NCBI RefSeq assembly: GCF_018143015.1
Contig: NC_054740.1
Span: forward strand, 70,767,356 to 70,831,355
DNA from: Lytechinus variegatus
Lineage: Eukaryota > Echinodermata > Echinoidea > Temnopleuroida > Toxopneustidae
Length of the DNA stretch: 64,000 nucleotides
Direction: 5' to 3'
Below the pieces are notes generated by a model. It worked only from the letters and a program-made list of their open reading frames with translations. It did not search any database and had not been told where the DNA came from. Below are positions 12,576 to 25,200 of this stretch, piece by piece. The position numbers and the translations under genes are program-made. The stretch's first letter is position 1, and every line of letters starts with the position of its first letter.

Positions 12576-14087
12576 GTTTGAAAACCCTTACTGTTGGCAC
12601 ATATAGAATTCTTTTTTTTTCCCCAGCCTCTTTCACCGAAGTAGTAAATTTGTAACTGTTATTCTTTGTCCTATTGTGATGAATATCCCGAAATGTGTCA
12701 AAAATTAATGAGAATTTTGAGTCAGTATAGGCCATTAATACCATTATAATTTTTGTCTCGATCTTGCTCTACGGTGTGATGACCTTTTCATCTCTGACGA
12801 CCAAGATATGTCTAATGTTTTTGATAAACGCTGAACATATACCTCATTTTTTTTCGCTAAAGAGAACATAAACAACCATGTCATAATCATGCAGAAGCCC
12901 GGGGGCGCCCATATGTCTGTCAGTCTTATCCACTTCAGATATTATTAATTAAAATATCGGTATTATGATAAAAATAGAGCGCATCGAATCGGCTGAAGGA
13001 TGTTTTTATTCTGGATTTCATTTTTATCGATTATAAATAAAACTGGAATAGGCTGCATGCCTTAATTGGGGAACACGCAGGAAAAAAACCGGTTCGTGCT
13101 GTGCTTGAAGTTTAACCTATTGAAGGCCTTTTTTATGATTTCTAGTGTCAAAATAATGCCTTAGAAAAATCCAGGAAAAAAAATATATCAGTGAGTCCAA
13201 GTTATCAATAGCTTTTGTGATTTTGTTAACAAATGAGAGAATAGGGCCTACTATATTTTTGTGAAATTTGGCAAATTGGAAGTCTAAATTATTTTATACA
13301 TATTCAAGAAATTAATTAATCTTAGATATATCGGTCTATATACATTTTTCTTTTCACCTCACTGCCAGTTTTGTGCACTCACTGGTATATTCTTTTCAAA
13401 TCGTAAGGCATGCACGTATATATACGACACCATTGAGAATTAAAGGTATATGTGTAATTTTCTTCTTTAACCATCGAGACCATTTTTTTTAGTTGTTCAC
13501 TGTATAGAAATAAAGAATGATAAGGTTTGGTCAGTGAAAATTTAGTAAATTTGTGCTGGCAAGCTTTTTTTCTCAATCCAATTGAGTTATATAACGCACA
13601 AGTAATCTTTTTGAGAACATTAAAGTCTTCCATACAGTTCAAGAACTTGTCCATTACGTAGCCGGGTCTAATTATAAAGGATAGTATTCTGAACAGATAT
13701 AGATTCAAGATTTTCAGGGACTCCTGCTGTTCTTTGAATGAAACATGATTGCCTATAATAATTATAGGCCCGGGGCGCACTTCCATTTGTGCGTGACCCG
13801 CATGGGCCGATTTCGAAAAGCACCCAACAAGTCATTTCCATGTTCTAAAGATGCACCCCTGCATGTAGGCCCTATGACTATGAAACCCTACCCTATCTTA
13901 TTTGGTATATGATGTCACAGGCGTCACGGGTGGGGTCACGTGTCGGACATGATCACGGACGCCCGGGGGGGGGGGCACTTAAATTGATGAGTGGATGATG
14001 CCCGGATACCAAGTGTTGGCCATGCATGGGGTTTCGAAAAGCACCCTAAACAAGTGTTTACCATGTTCTGAAAATGCAACCCCGGCC

Positions 14088-14642
14088 TTAAAGGGATACG
14101 CCAGGCTACAGATTTTCATATCTCAATAAACATGATAAATAAAATTCACAGAGCAAAATGATGAAGATTTGATCAAAATCAGATAACAAAAAACAAAGTT
14201 ATTGAATTTTAAATATACGCATGATTCCGATGAAACAGTTCTAGGCATGACTTCATGAATATTCATGATGTCATATCCCCACTTAATCTTTTGTATTAAA
14301 GAAATTATGTTTATTAAAAAAATTTCTACCAATTTTGAACTAAAACAATCCGATTGACAACTGATTGAGTGCATTAGTTATTGCTGAAACTTATTAACAC
14401 ATCTATGAAAAAATGAATGTAATACGATGAGAAAAATGAAAGTGGGGATGTGACATCATCAGCCCACTTAATGAATATTCATGATGACGTGCATGTTTTC
14501 TAAAAATATTGCTGAACTTCAATATTAAATAACTTTGTTATTTGTTGTCCGATTTTGATGAAAGCTTCAGCAATTTGCTCCGTGAATTTTATTTATTTAT
14601 TTATTTAAATATTTTCAGCCCGGAGTAGGCCTATCCTTTTAA
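14088..14642. repeat. Palindromic AAAGGG-type element
   Basis: It starts cttaaagggatacgcc and ends ggcctatccttttaac. The inner parts aaaatcagataacaaaaaac (left) and ttgttgtccgattttgatga (right) are inverted partners. An ATTT microsatellite (14588-14608) lies in the right arm. Confidence 0.6.
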
Positions 14643-15049
14643 CAAGTATTAGCATGTGAAACCCTACCCTTATCTTGAAAAAGAGATACCTTTAATGTGT
14701 TTTTTTTGTCATGCATGGCATCCACTCGTCGATGGAAGTGGCACAAGGGGCAATCTGGGTATAGTCCATAGAGATAATTAGTATACATCTCTATGGTCTA
14801 GTCACAATTTTTTTAAATGTAATTGTTGAGAGCTATGATCTGAAACCAAGATATCAGGTTACGTAATTCAAGATTAGATGATGATATAGCTGTGTGAATG
14901 TTTTTGTGGGATAATGTAAGTATATAACCAAGCTTGATATAACAACGGTATCATCAGCAAAGAAAGAAAAAAACAAAATAATCTAGTCTTTATTAAATTT
15001 ACTCCTGACTGCATAAAAGTGTCAATGCCCTCTATGTTCGGTGGGCAGA

Positions 15050-15130
15050 TATTATGGGCGGAGCTAATCATCCCGATACAACCAATCAGCTGTGATATTG
15101 AAGCACATACATTTTGAATTGTCAAATTCG
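15050..15130 (+). promoter_or_regulatory. Candidate DLGAP5 promoter (GC box, CCAAT, CHR-like)
   Basis: In order are GGGCGG (15056-15061), CCAAT (15082-15086, context aaccaatcagc) and TTTGAA (15113-15118, a cell-cycle homology region core). The probable first exon follows. Cell-cycle genes including vertebrate DLGAP5 are commonly driven in G2/M by NF-Y on CCAAT boxes and DREAM/MMB on CHR elements; the 26-base gap between the two here is plausible. No TATA box is clear. The motifs are seen; their use is inferred. Confidence 0.4.
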
Positions 15131-15194
15131 GTTTTGGTGCTTTGCCTTTTGGATCCAGACGAGAAGGACGATCGAATAGAATTGTTTGAGTGTG
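15131..15194 (+). other. Probable noncoding first exon of DLGAP5
   Basis: The sequence after the promoter motifs ends in a strong donor, GTGTG|GTGAGT (exon end 15194). The next acceptor used is TACATGTAG|G at 19284, giving a 4.1 kb intron, and the exon from 19285 carries the ATG 14 bases in. The transcription start is not visible; 15131 is a nominal left edge. Confidence 0.4.
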
Positions 15195-16118
15195 GTGAGT
15201 GGTGGGTTGAAGTAAACATGTAACTTAAATTATTTAGGCCTATACTCTAAGAAAGAAATGGATGATGTAGAAGATGGCTGTTACTTATTTGACAATTTTA
15301 ATACTTCTGCGATGCGACTGTGAGTGTGACGCCTTTCTTTAGTTTAGTCCCACATTGGGCATTAATTGTAGTGTTTGTGTCGATGGGGCATCTCAGTGCA
15401 GCATGCAGTGCCACTCATTCAATGAACAACAAGAAGGTCGCACCTCACTATTACATGTATTATGACTTAACTTAAGTTAGTATTAAACATGGATTCATTT
15501 CTGTTTGAAGTATTTCACAAAAATTAATGTTCCATAGGCCTACGCTACAGTGCTTATATAAAAATAAAGTTGTCTTAAAAAAGACGGGGCCTAAGTAAAA
15601 CTTCCTAAGTAGTAAGTTATAATATTTTTAAAAAATTGGATAGTTGTCTTTTTTTTTAAAGTTTAAGTTTTTTGCTCTAGTCTAGCTCTTTTTGTTTTAA
15701 TTTATCTATATGTTGATTCTCATGCTCTGAAATCTTATCATTGAAATGCCATTTAAAAAAAAATTGTTCACTGGACGTTTTTGTCGGGGGTTCAAAAAAA
15801 AAGAGGCATGCAGAAATGAGAAATTTGAATTTTGATGATCAGACTTCTTGCTAATAGTAATCAGCAGATTACCTCTTATTTTTCATTATGTTTGCCATGA
15901 TTTTCAAATTATGCTATCTAATTTCATTTACAAATTTATTTATTTACTTGTTATTTTGTTCTTTCATTTATAACTTATTTTACCTTTGAATTTTCCTTCA
16001 TAAATTTTTAAAATAGGAAATTACTTGACTGACCCACACCACAACTGCCAACTTAACACATGCATTTGTTTTCTGTCACCTAGATAACTCAATAGTTTCC
16101 AACCTACCTCATACATAC

Positions 16119-16523
16119 CAGGGTGCTACTGCTACATACATTTTTAGATTCACTTGCCATGGCGGGCAAGTAAATTTTTGAATAGTTTGAATATACTTGC
16201 CTGAAAAAAATCCTTGAAAAAAAAGTTTTACCTCTTAAAAAAAAAAAGTATTTCGGTTTAAGAAACGATTGACAATTTATTTCTCTCTTTTGACATGAAC
16301 TGATGAACCCTGTTCTTGCATTTTTTTTTTACAAAGTAATCTTGTCCGCCATGACGAAATTAAGGGTCGGTATATCATATCGACCCTAATTTTGGTAATT
16401 CTACTGTGAGAATTTCGCTTGCTCCATTCGGGCAAGTAGTTTTGGTCTTTACTTCAAAACACTTACCCAACTTTAACTTTTACTTGCCCCGTGCAATCGG
16501 GCAGGTGCTTATGTAGCACCCTG
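16119..16523. mobile_element. hAT-like MITE with flanking direct repeats
   Basis: The ends CAGGGTGCTAC and GTAGCACCCTG are perfect 11-bp inverted repeats. TACATAC lies directly outside both ends (16112-16118 and 16524-16530), as a target duplication would. The 405 bp element has internal inverted phrases (gggcaagta and its complement) and no open frame. CAGGG ends fit the hAT superfamily, though hAT usually duplicates 8 bp and I can align only 7. Confidence 0.7.
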
Positions 16524-16529
16524 TACATA

Positions 16530-16937
16530 CCTTGTTCCAATTCAACAGGTTAAAAACTCTGCTGCTAGATTAGTCTTAGTAAGAAATCCGAGCACATAAC
16601 TGCAATTCTGTGTTCTCTTCATTGGCTCCCCATTCTTCACCGTAACTCTTTCAAAGTTCTCCTTCTCACCTACAAAATTGTCAATGGCCAATCCCCAAAA
16701 TATCTTACAGATCTCATTTATTTACGCTTTAGTACCTCCTCAAGACCTCTTCGTTCATCGTCTACGATGCAGTTGTATTTAACTCCTTGACCTCGAACCT
16801 TTACAAAGTATGGTGACCACACTTTTTCTTCAATTGCCCCTTCCTTTTGGAATAAGCTACCATCTTACATTCATAATGCCAAGTCTGTGAATCGGTTCAA
16901 AACACTACTCAAAACCTACCTGTATAATAGATGATTC
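16530..16937 (+). mobile_element. 3' end of a degenerate LINE (reverse transcriptase C-terminus)
   Basis: With frame changes, the plus strand reads the tail typical of CR1/L2-like LINE reverse transcriptases: QVKNSAARLV, HWLP, FKVLLLTYKIVNGQSPKYL, FWNKLPSYIHNA and FKTLLKTYLYN, in the expected order. Stops and shifts interrupt it, so it is a dead 5'-truncated copy. Its left boundary abuts the hAT-like element. Confidence 0.65.
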
Positions 16938-17121
16938 ACAATTGTGGTTAAGTCAATTGGAGCTGCACACTAGTTTTGATTTTTTTATTATACATGTAGT
17001 TGCATTAGCTGTGTCATTTTCCCCTGCCACATTTTTTTTCTTCAACTTTTATTTTAATCCCAAGTACAAACCATAAACAGAACACAGTGCTCTTAGAAAC
17101 ACCAGTAGTAAGCGCCTAGAA

Positions 17122-17754
17122 CAGACCTGCCAACCAGTACTGTTTAGGCGTATTTAGTATGTTTTTGCAACCAAAATACGGCAGCACGTTTTTTCTTTAA
17201 AAATACGTGTTTTGTAAAAAAAAAAAATACAAAATCGTAATTTATAAAAAGGGTCAATCCACGTCAAATCAACCAATTTTCAGACAATGGTTGTTTGGCC
17301 ATGCATTGGTTGCTAAGGATGGCCGTATCTTAGCAACCGTTTGACCTTGGGGCAAAATATTTCAGATTTTTCCGTCAGACACTGGGGGAAAATTTGGTGT
17401 GAGTTTAAAGAAAATCGAAGGGGGTCTGGTGACAAGCATTAGTTGATTTGACATGGATTGACCCAAAAATCATCCCTCTACACGTATGTCTGTATTTCAT
17501 TAAACATACACAATTATGGTTATTAGATCAATGTAATTTCAGGTAACTTTTTTATTTAATCATTTTGTTAAAACCAGGGTGAGATATACACATGTATGTT
17601 TTAATGTTGTTTATTCATCTGCAAGAGCATTGCGCATTTTAGCTTGCTTGCAGCTTGAGCGCCGCGCATATTATTATGATATGCACTTTTTTTTTTTAAT
17701 ACAGTTTTTTTTATCACAGAATACAGTTTTTCATTCCGGAGGTTGGCAGGTCTG
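17122..17754. mobile_element. MITE with CAGACCTGCCAAC inverted ends
   Basis: The left end CAGACCTGCCAACC and right end GGTTGGCAGGTCTG are inverse complements, flanked by CTAGAA direct repeats (17116-17121 and 17755-17760). The interior repeats poly-A/poly-T stretches and carries a second complete inverted-repeat element (17251-17464). Confidence 0.7.
17251..17464. mobile_element. Nested MITE inside the 17122-17754 element
   Basis: The left end GGGTCAATCCACGTCAAATC and right end GATTTGACATGGATTGACCC are inverse complements with one mismatch over about 23 bp. The 214 bp copy lies wholly inside another element, so it arrived later. Confidence 0.65.
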
Positions 17755-17800
17755 CTAGAAAAGAAGACTTTTTGTCAGCCCAAGCAAGAAGATTTGCATC

Positions 17801-18391
17801 ATTAAAGGACAAGTCCACCCCAACAAAAACTTGATTTGAATAAAAAGAGAAAAATTCAACAAGCATTTATAACACTGAAAATTTCATCAAAATCGGAAGT
17901 AAAATAAGAAAGTTATGGCATTTTAAAGTTTTGCTTCAGTTCACAAAACAGTCGATCGGTATGCAAAGGAGGAACTGATGACATCACTCACTCACTATTT
18001 ATTTTGTATTTTATTATATGAAATATTTTTATTTTCTCGTCATTGTCATGTGAAATGAAGTTTCATTCCTCCCTGAACATGTGGACTTCCATTATTTTAA
18101 CATTTTGTGCTTCAGGCAAGGAAGTCCTAAACGTTAAATTCTTTAAAATTGAAATATTGTATAATTCAAACAATAAAAAAACAAAAGAAATAGTGAGTGA
18201 GTGACATCATCGACTCTCTCATTTGGATGTAACTGGCTCGTTCATATAACTATTTTGTTAAAAATAAGTGAAGCTTTGAAATGTCATTACTTATTTTACA
18301 TCCGATTTTGATGAAATTTTCAGCATTATGCTTGTCTGATTTTTCTCTATTGATTCAAATCATTTTTTCTGGGATGGACTTGATCTTTAAT
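17801..18391. repeat. Palindromic AAAGGACAAGTCCA-type element
   Basis: The ends are attaaaggacaagtccaccc and ggatggacttgatctttaat. The inner arms contain ttcatcaaaatcggaagtaa (left) and ttacatccgattttgatgaa-like sequence (right), and gatgacatcactcactcact pairs with agtgagtgagtgacatcatc. The whole 590 bp could fold into one long hairpin. Confidence 0.7.
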
Positions 18392-19298
18392 TGAGAGAAC
18401 TTGTAATTATTAAAATCCTTTTCATTATATGAAATGAATTATGTTATTGTACCTTTAAAAAAATGAATCCCATTTTCAAGGGTTTGTTGTGAGCAAGCAA
18501 AAATTTCCACTTTTTTTATTAAAATATAATATTTTGTGATAGATTTTGACATAATATTCAGAAAATAAATCATATTTCACTTTCTATCTTTTCTTTTATT
18601 TCCTTTCCACTTTTTTTTTATTAGGGGGGGGGAGCACCCGAGCCACCGCCCATCTGTATGCAACTGTTCAAAGGCACCATGAACTTTGTACATGTAGCAC
18701 ACAAAGGATTTAAAAAAAAAATAAATGCTCTCCCATACCTTCGGTTGAACATTTTTTGTTTTTGCTTAAAGAAGGAATATTCAAACCTAAAAGAGAACAT
18801 ATTAAAAAGAAACAACAACAGAACAATTCAAGCAAATAAACAGATAAATTTGAAAATGAATTTTGACTGCATAAGTAAAAAATTATGGCAAAGATAATGA
18901 AAAGGTTAAGAGGAAGTCTGCTGATAAGCAAGAAGTCCGATCGTCATATTTATCATTTTATGACATTTTTCAGTCTACAGTGTCTACACCTTTTTTTTTA
19001 TACCATACAAAGTCATCTGATGATGTGGACAAAATCTAGAAAAGCCTGTGAAATATTCTCACCTAAATGACCACATTTTTCATCCAAAATGCTTTTTATT
19101 GCTATTTCTTAACATCACAGTAAAATAAAGGGTCTGAAAAAGTGGATTTTTCATGGTTTGTCCGTTGTTCGTGGATTTTGGGAACATGTCCTACAGCAGA
19201 CTTCATCTTCACTATAGTTTTCTCAGTTATATTACTTCTTTTTATTTTAACGGTAATATTTTGATGAATACCTTATACATGTAGGTCTAATTTGAACG

Positions 19299-22200
19299 AT
19301 GGACAGAGCAGATTACTTCAAGAAGAGGGGCTCCACTGTGGATGCCAAGTTTGCCCGGCTCCACAGACGCTCGATTGACCAGAGGAATATCAGAGGGATG
19401 AGCTTCATGGAGAAGAATAGAGCAATGGGAAGCATGGAAGATTTGGCCTTCTCTCCAGTCAAGGAGGATGATGGAGTAAAGATGGCCATGCCACCTCCGG
19501 TGGCTGCTCCTCCAAAAGCCAAAAAAGGTTAATCAAAAATTGTTTTGGATTCCTTTATCCCGTAGAGTTGTTGAAAGTTTACACTCTCATGTACAGGCCA
19601 TAAGGAGTGAAAGTTTATACTCATGAATGAATGTTAAGTTGAGAAATATTATCTCATAGTATCTCTCTTTTTTTTGGTCAGTGTTATTCGCTCAAACAAG
19701 TTCTATGATTCTGTGGATTATTTTTTATGAGGGAAATAGTTCTTTTGAAATTTTTTTTATTTTTTTTTACTTCATGTTGAATTTATATATTTTTGGGAAA
19801 AAATTGATAGAATGTTTATTTCTTAAAACTATTTGTTCTGTGATTTGTTCTTAATGGATGAGTTCACACCAACAAAAAGTTGATTTTAATAGTAAGAAAA
19901 AAATCCAACAAGCAACACTGAAAATTTAATTAAAAAAAGAAGAAAGTTATGACATTTTAAGATTTTGCTTAATATCACAAACAGTTATTTGCACATCCTG
20001 GGGCCTGTTGCATAAAACTTTTTACCTGGGAAAACTCTGGTAAAAACTGAAAACTAAGGTTAGTCTGATTTTTGCCATTGACTTTAACACAGGGCAAAAA
20101 CTCTGGTAAAAACAACGTGAGTTTTCTCAGGTAAAACGTTTTATGCAACGGGCCCCTGGTTGGTATGCAAGTGAAGTGACTGATGACATTCACTCACTAT
20201 TTCTTTTGTTTTTCATGATATGAAATATTTTTACCTATAGGTAATGGAGCGCACAATAAATCATCTTCAGACCATTCAAAACACGCTCCAGCTCCTGTTG
20301 GAAAGACAGTCGTACCTCCTGCTGGGATGACTAGGAGAGAAAAACTGATGAAATGGAAAGAGGAAAAAGAGATGAAGAAAAAGCAGATGGCTAGTAAAGC
20401 CAAACCTCAGGTATTAATAAAACTTGCAGAGAACTATGGTTTGACTGTTATTATTACACATCTGAAAGATTTTGTTTTTTCTTCATTCAAAGTAGCAGAA
20501 TTGAGCAAAAATCAGATTCCTATACCTTTAATGTGTAATTGCCCAGAATAAGATATTTTTTTCTTTGTTTCAGGAATACTTTTCACTTTGAAAAGTTGGC
20601 ACTTATGTTGTTGTTATCGTTTTTTAGAGTAGATGTGAATGTTTGGGGCTGGGGAGGTATGGCCCTTCGTCAAGTTGAAAATTGTACACACATAATCAAG
20701 TAGAGTTGTTCATAATTATGATGTAAAATGAATGTAATAAAATTGTGGAGCTAATTTGTTCTCATTTCTAAGTATTTGGCAATTTAATTACTAGAATGCA
20801 AATTAATGAATCTGATTAATAATTTTTCAAAGGTATTTCGGGTGTCCAAGAATGTTGCGCACCAAGATGCTTCCAATCTGTACCCGTCATCTACCAAATC
20901 AAAGTCAAAGCCAGCAACAGTAAGTAGTAAAGTCCAATTTTAAATTTGTGGTGAATCCCTCAAGTGCATATCACCATTCCAATTCATTACAAGGATGTAT
21001 GAAAGTGTATGCTTTTAATAAAAGAGTATAATGTTGAGGAAAAAATGTGTTTCACATTCATAGATTTTGTGATCTAATAGGTATTTGTGGTCCCAAGAGA
21101 TTTGATGCAGGGTAATTCATCTGTATGGTCATGATGTCAGGTCATTTGCAAGCAGCTCCCCCACATATACCATGGAATATATAAATTCTATAGATTCCAT
21201 TTTTTAATGGAACATGAATGAATATATATTAAAAATGGGTAATGAAATGATGTGTCAGATGATATTTACTGCACAAATAAAAAAACTGTTTAAAGACATT
21301 TTTGGAATTCATATCCCAACATAAGGAAGGAGATGCCCGTCTGCTACCTCACAAAATAAAAAAAAAGCCTCAGTCACATCTCTGTTAATCTTTGACATAT
21401 TTCCACCAAACCTTTTCTTTAAAGGGGAAGTTCACCCTGAGAAAAAGTTTATTGTAAAAATAGCAGAAAAAATAATAAAAAATATTGCCGAAGGTTTGAG
21501 ATAAAATCGTCACACAATTAAAAACTTATTAGAATTTCAATCATTTGATTTGTGACGTCATATGTGAGCAGCATTCCTACATAGCGAATGGTAAAAAAAT
21601 CGATGAGATGTCATTTTCTCAGAAAATTTAGAATGGTTTTCACTCTACCTTTTGTATATCAATAGACAAATCATTTCACACCCGATCATGAATAGGAAAC
21701 GAAATTAAGTTATCAGGAACCATAAAAAATTTGAAATTCATGCATTTTATATTACATAACACATGGGGCAGCTGCTCGTTTATGACGTCACAAATCCAAA
21801 ACTTTGAACTCTAATAACTTTCTTACTCTTTGGATTTTCCTCAAACCTTCACCAATATTTTTTACTATTTTTTCTGCTATTTTTACAACAAATTTTTCTT
21901 CAGGGTGAACTTCCCCTTTAATTTGTCTACTTGAATTTGAATCAGCTCATCAGGGTGAACTTTCAAGAATTTTTGATAATTTGTACATATCGTAAAATTC
22001 CACATTATCCTTTACAACTGGCATTAATCAAAGCGGTGAACCTTTGTTCGGTTGGGGGGTGGGGAATTATCTATTGCTTCATCCCCCCACCCTCACTTGA
22101 ATGATGTCACAGATTTATGCCAATGAATGTCTATGACTTATCTAACCTTCTTCCACTGTAGAAACCTATCAGCAAACAATCACCGGTTCCTCAACGGACT

Positions 22201-25200
22201 ACAAGGTCATCAACAAGGAGTGCACCTGTCAAGAAACCTGTAAGTAATGAATACTTTTTTTATGATAGGTAGTTCTAACTTAGTACCAGGTATGATATTT
22301 TCTGCCATCTTTTCTCATTTTGATGAGGTTTCTGTTTGTACCAACAGGGATGGATATTGGGACTGTATAATTTCTGTGAAACTTCCCATTTCACTGAATC
22401 AGTAATGACGACTGCGCATGTTCATGGAAAGATCACCATTTGTACAAATAAATGCAACAGATAAAGCACCTGGCTTTTGTAAGAAATGGTTTCTTGAGAT
22501 CATCGTCTAGCACTATACTTTAAAGATTGATCTAAAAGACTCTTTAAAATTTAAATATCCTCCACGTCAGACACACTCATATAATTGAGTACTGAATTGG
22601 AATAGCAACATGTACTATAGGGAGGATCTGACTCAAAATAATATGCTTTAACCAATTTGCCAACCCCTGCTCATTTTTCCTTCAAATGTTATTCAGGATC
22701 CTGCCCCATATACCAGAAGTAGGAGAGGGCCTCCCCCTCCAACGACCAAAGCCCCAGCCCCATCCAAGATGCCAGGCACGAGATCAGTCACTTCTGAGCG
22801 TGCCCCATCCACCAGGCACTCTGCTCGTTTGGCATCTAAACCAGCTCCTCCCCAGAACGGTCGCTCTACCAGAGGGGCCAAGGTGCAGGAGAAGACTGCT
22901 CCAGTTGGCAAGAAAACTGCTCCAGCAGTAAAGAAAGCAACTTCAGCAGCCAAGAAAGCAGCTCCAGTGGTCGAGAAAGTGGCTCCACTGAAGGAGGAGA
23001 AGGAGAATACAATTGTTGAGGACACTTCTGCAGAGGTTGATGTAGAACCTGCACAGATAGGTGAGTTCCTTGAGGGAAGCCAACACCAAATACATGTACC
23101 ATTGTACCGTTGGCGCAAAAAATCGATAAGAAATGGAGATTCAGAATTGCCATTTTCAAAATTGCCTAAAGTTTTATTGAAATTAGTAAGGCATATTTGA
23201 CATTTTTACTACCTTGATTTCTGAGATGGGGGGGGGGTACCAAAATTCAGTTTTATGCTATTCTTATTTTCTCCTAGTTGTTTAAATCAACTTGTTATTG
23301 GGATTGACATGGTTTTTTAAAGAAGATGGCAATTTGATGGTATTTGGCCCTTTCTTCATATGTCACACTGGTGATTCTTTTTTCTCATACTAGGCTTATT
23401 TGCAAGTATGCAGGATGGGGAATTCTTCTACTGATGTACAATAATTATTTACCAATACTGAGTATAATCTTTACCTAGTCATCAAATCGATCCATTTATC
23501 TTTCAGATGAAGCCACTTTTACAGTAACCAAGAGCGGGCCATCCCTGCTTACTGACACATTTGGTAAACGGGTGGATTCACTTTCCGTATGGATGTACCA
23601 GAACTCCCCTTCACGCCGATCAGCCCTGCCAGTGCGTCCATTTTCCTCTTTCCTTCTGTGAAGTCAAACACGAAGCTCACCCCATCTCAGCGCAGATGCT
23701 CAACACCATACTCACTGAGGCCGCTGAGTAAACTAGAACAGACCCCAGGACGAGAGCTTATTCCCCCTCAACCTAACATCACAGAGGAGGAAGATGTTGC
23801 CATGGAAATAAAGTCATGTGACCCTGTAAACCTTGAGGAAAGCAAGAGACCAGTGACAGAAATGCAAGCGATTGAGAAAAATGAGAGGTTAGGAAATTTC
23901 AGGATATAATATTTATAGTTTTTTTTTCAATATTTACTCACTAGTTAGTATCATTTACTAGAGCCCTTTTTAGAGAAAAATCAAAACATCACTGTTTGTG
24001 CCTCAGATGTAAAACATGGCTTAACTTCACCCGAAATATTTGAAATTCTCATTACTGCAACTTTATATTATTCAATGGAGAGCTTCTTTATTGTCATGAG
24101 TTATCCCCAGATATAATAAACTACATGTACAAAAGAAATAGTGAGTGAATGACACCATCAACTCTAGTTGTATTGTAATGCTTGTCAATGTGAAAAACTC
24201 ATGCCACAACATGTAATATATCTTTTCTTAAATGTTTTTTTCTTCCTTTTTAATCTTACCATTCTGCAATGTATTTCTTTCGTAAATGACACCAGATTTT
24301 TTTAATTGCATCTTCATCAATTTTTTGTTCATTCATTCAGGATACCACTGCCTCAGGAAGAGGTTGCCATGGAAATGGGAGACTCAGTGAAAGTTGAAAC
24401 TGTTGACCAAGAAGAGATCATGTCTGTAGAGCCTATGTCAATAGCACCAGAAGAGAGGTGAAAATTTATTTGATATCGGAAGAACAGTGTCCTTTTGTTG
24501 ATAACCCTTTTGAAATACTGGCTGCCAAACGGTCTGTTAACCAACATTTTATACCCTGAGCTGACTCCAGTGATATCTGGGCTGAATCCCAAATATGAGA
24601 ACTGAGTCAAACAGCTATTTCAAAATACAACCTAAAGCCAGTCTGCCTTTAGCTCATGATCAATTTTTCTACAAAATTACCTTTCCCCGTTTGTCCTTAG
24701 GATGAGCACTAACACTTTCAATGAAGATGTTGGGTAAGCTTTACTGACATAGCATCCTTTGGTATTCATATTCTAAGAAAGAAAGAGATGGCAGAGATAA
24801 GACTAGAATAGCATGTCAGTCATCAAAACTAGGATAGTATGTCAGTGATCAACTTTCCAAATCATTTGGTGTATTGTCCACGTTTGGCAGATTGACTGTC
24901 ATTTTAGCAGATTGGCAGATTGACTGTCAGATACCAATGATTATGCTATTCTTCAGTGAATGTGATTAACAGAATATTTTGAAAGAAATACAATCAACTC
25001 TAAATAAGTCTGCCTTCTATAAGTTGAATAGTTACCTTATTCAAAGCAAGTTCTTGGTCTAGATTATACAAGACATCTGTTCACCTATCCAAAGTATAAT
25101 TTCTTATCCCAAGAGATTTGTCCAAGAAATAGTTACCTTTCTATATGTATTCATCAAATCACAAATGCTTATGTCAATGAATTTGAAAACCACCTTGATG

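Larger units (their letters stand above)
9104..15129. other. Divergent intergenic region between C7orf57-like and DLGAP5
   Basis: This 6 kb region separates two head-to-head genes. It holds promoter-proximal sequence of the C7orf57-like gene (about 9104-9450, GC-richer, with an ACGT microsatellite, an X-box-like site and two CACGTG E-boxes near 9406 and 9420). It also has a palindromic element (9884-10486), poly-G/poly-C low-complexity repeats (10495-10660, 12470-12570, 13960), a tRNA-derived SINE (11590-11962), a second palindrome (14088-14642) and the DLGAP5 promoter at the right edge. I see no further gene. Confidence 0.6.
15195..19284 (+). other. DLGAP5 intron 1, filled with transposon relics
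   Basis: Apart from the separately listed elements (16119-16523, 16530-16937, 17122-17754 with 17251-17464 inside, 17801-18391), the intron is AT-rich with homopolymer runs. No coding exon was found in it. Confidence 0.45.

Noticed and set aside
22693..23118. 141-codon minus-strand Ala/Ser/Thr-rich frame
   Set aside because: Mirror of DLGAP5 exon 5, whose biased codons leave the opposite strand open.
23564..23602. A 39-base intron to explain the DLGAP5 exon 6 frame change
   Set aside because: GT...AG ends exist and the frame would be restored, but the size is below usual intron limits and family-like residues would be lost; a one-base deletion is simpler.
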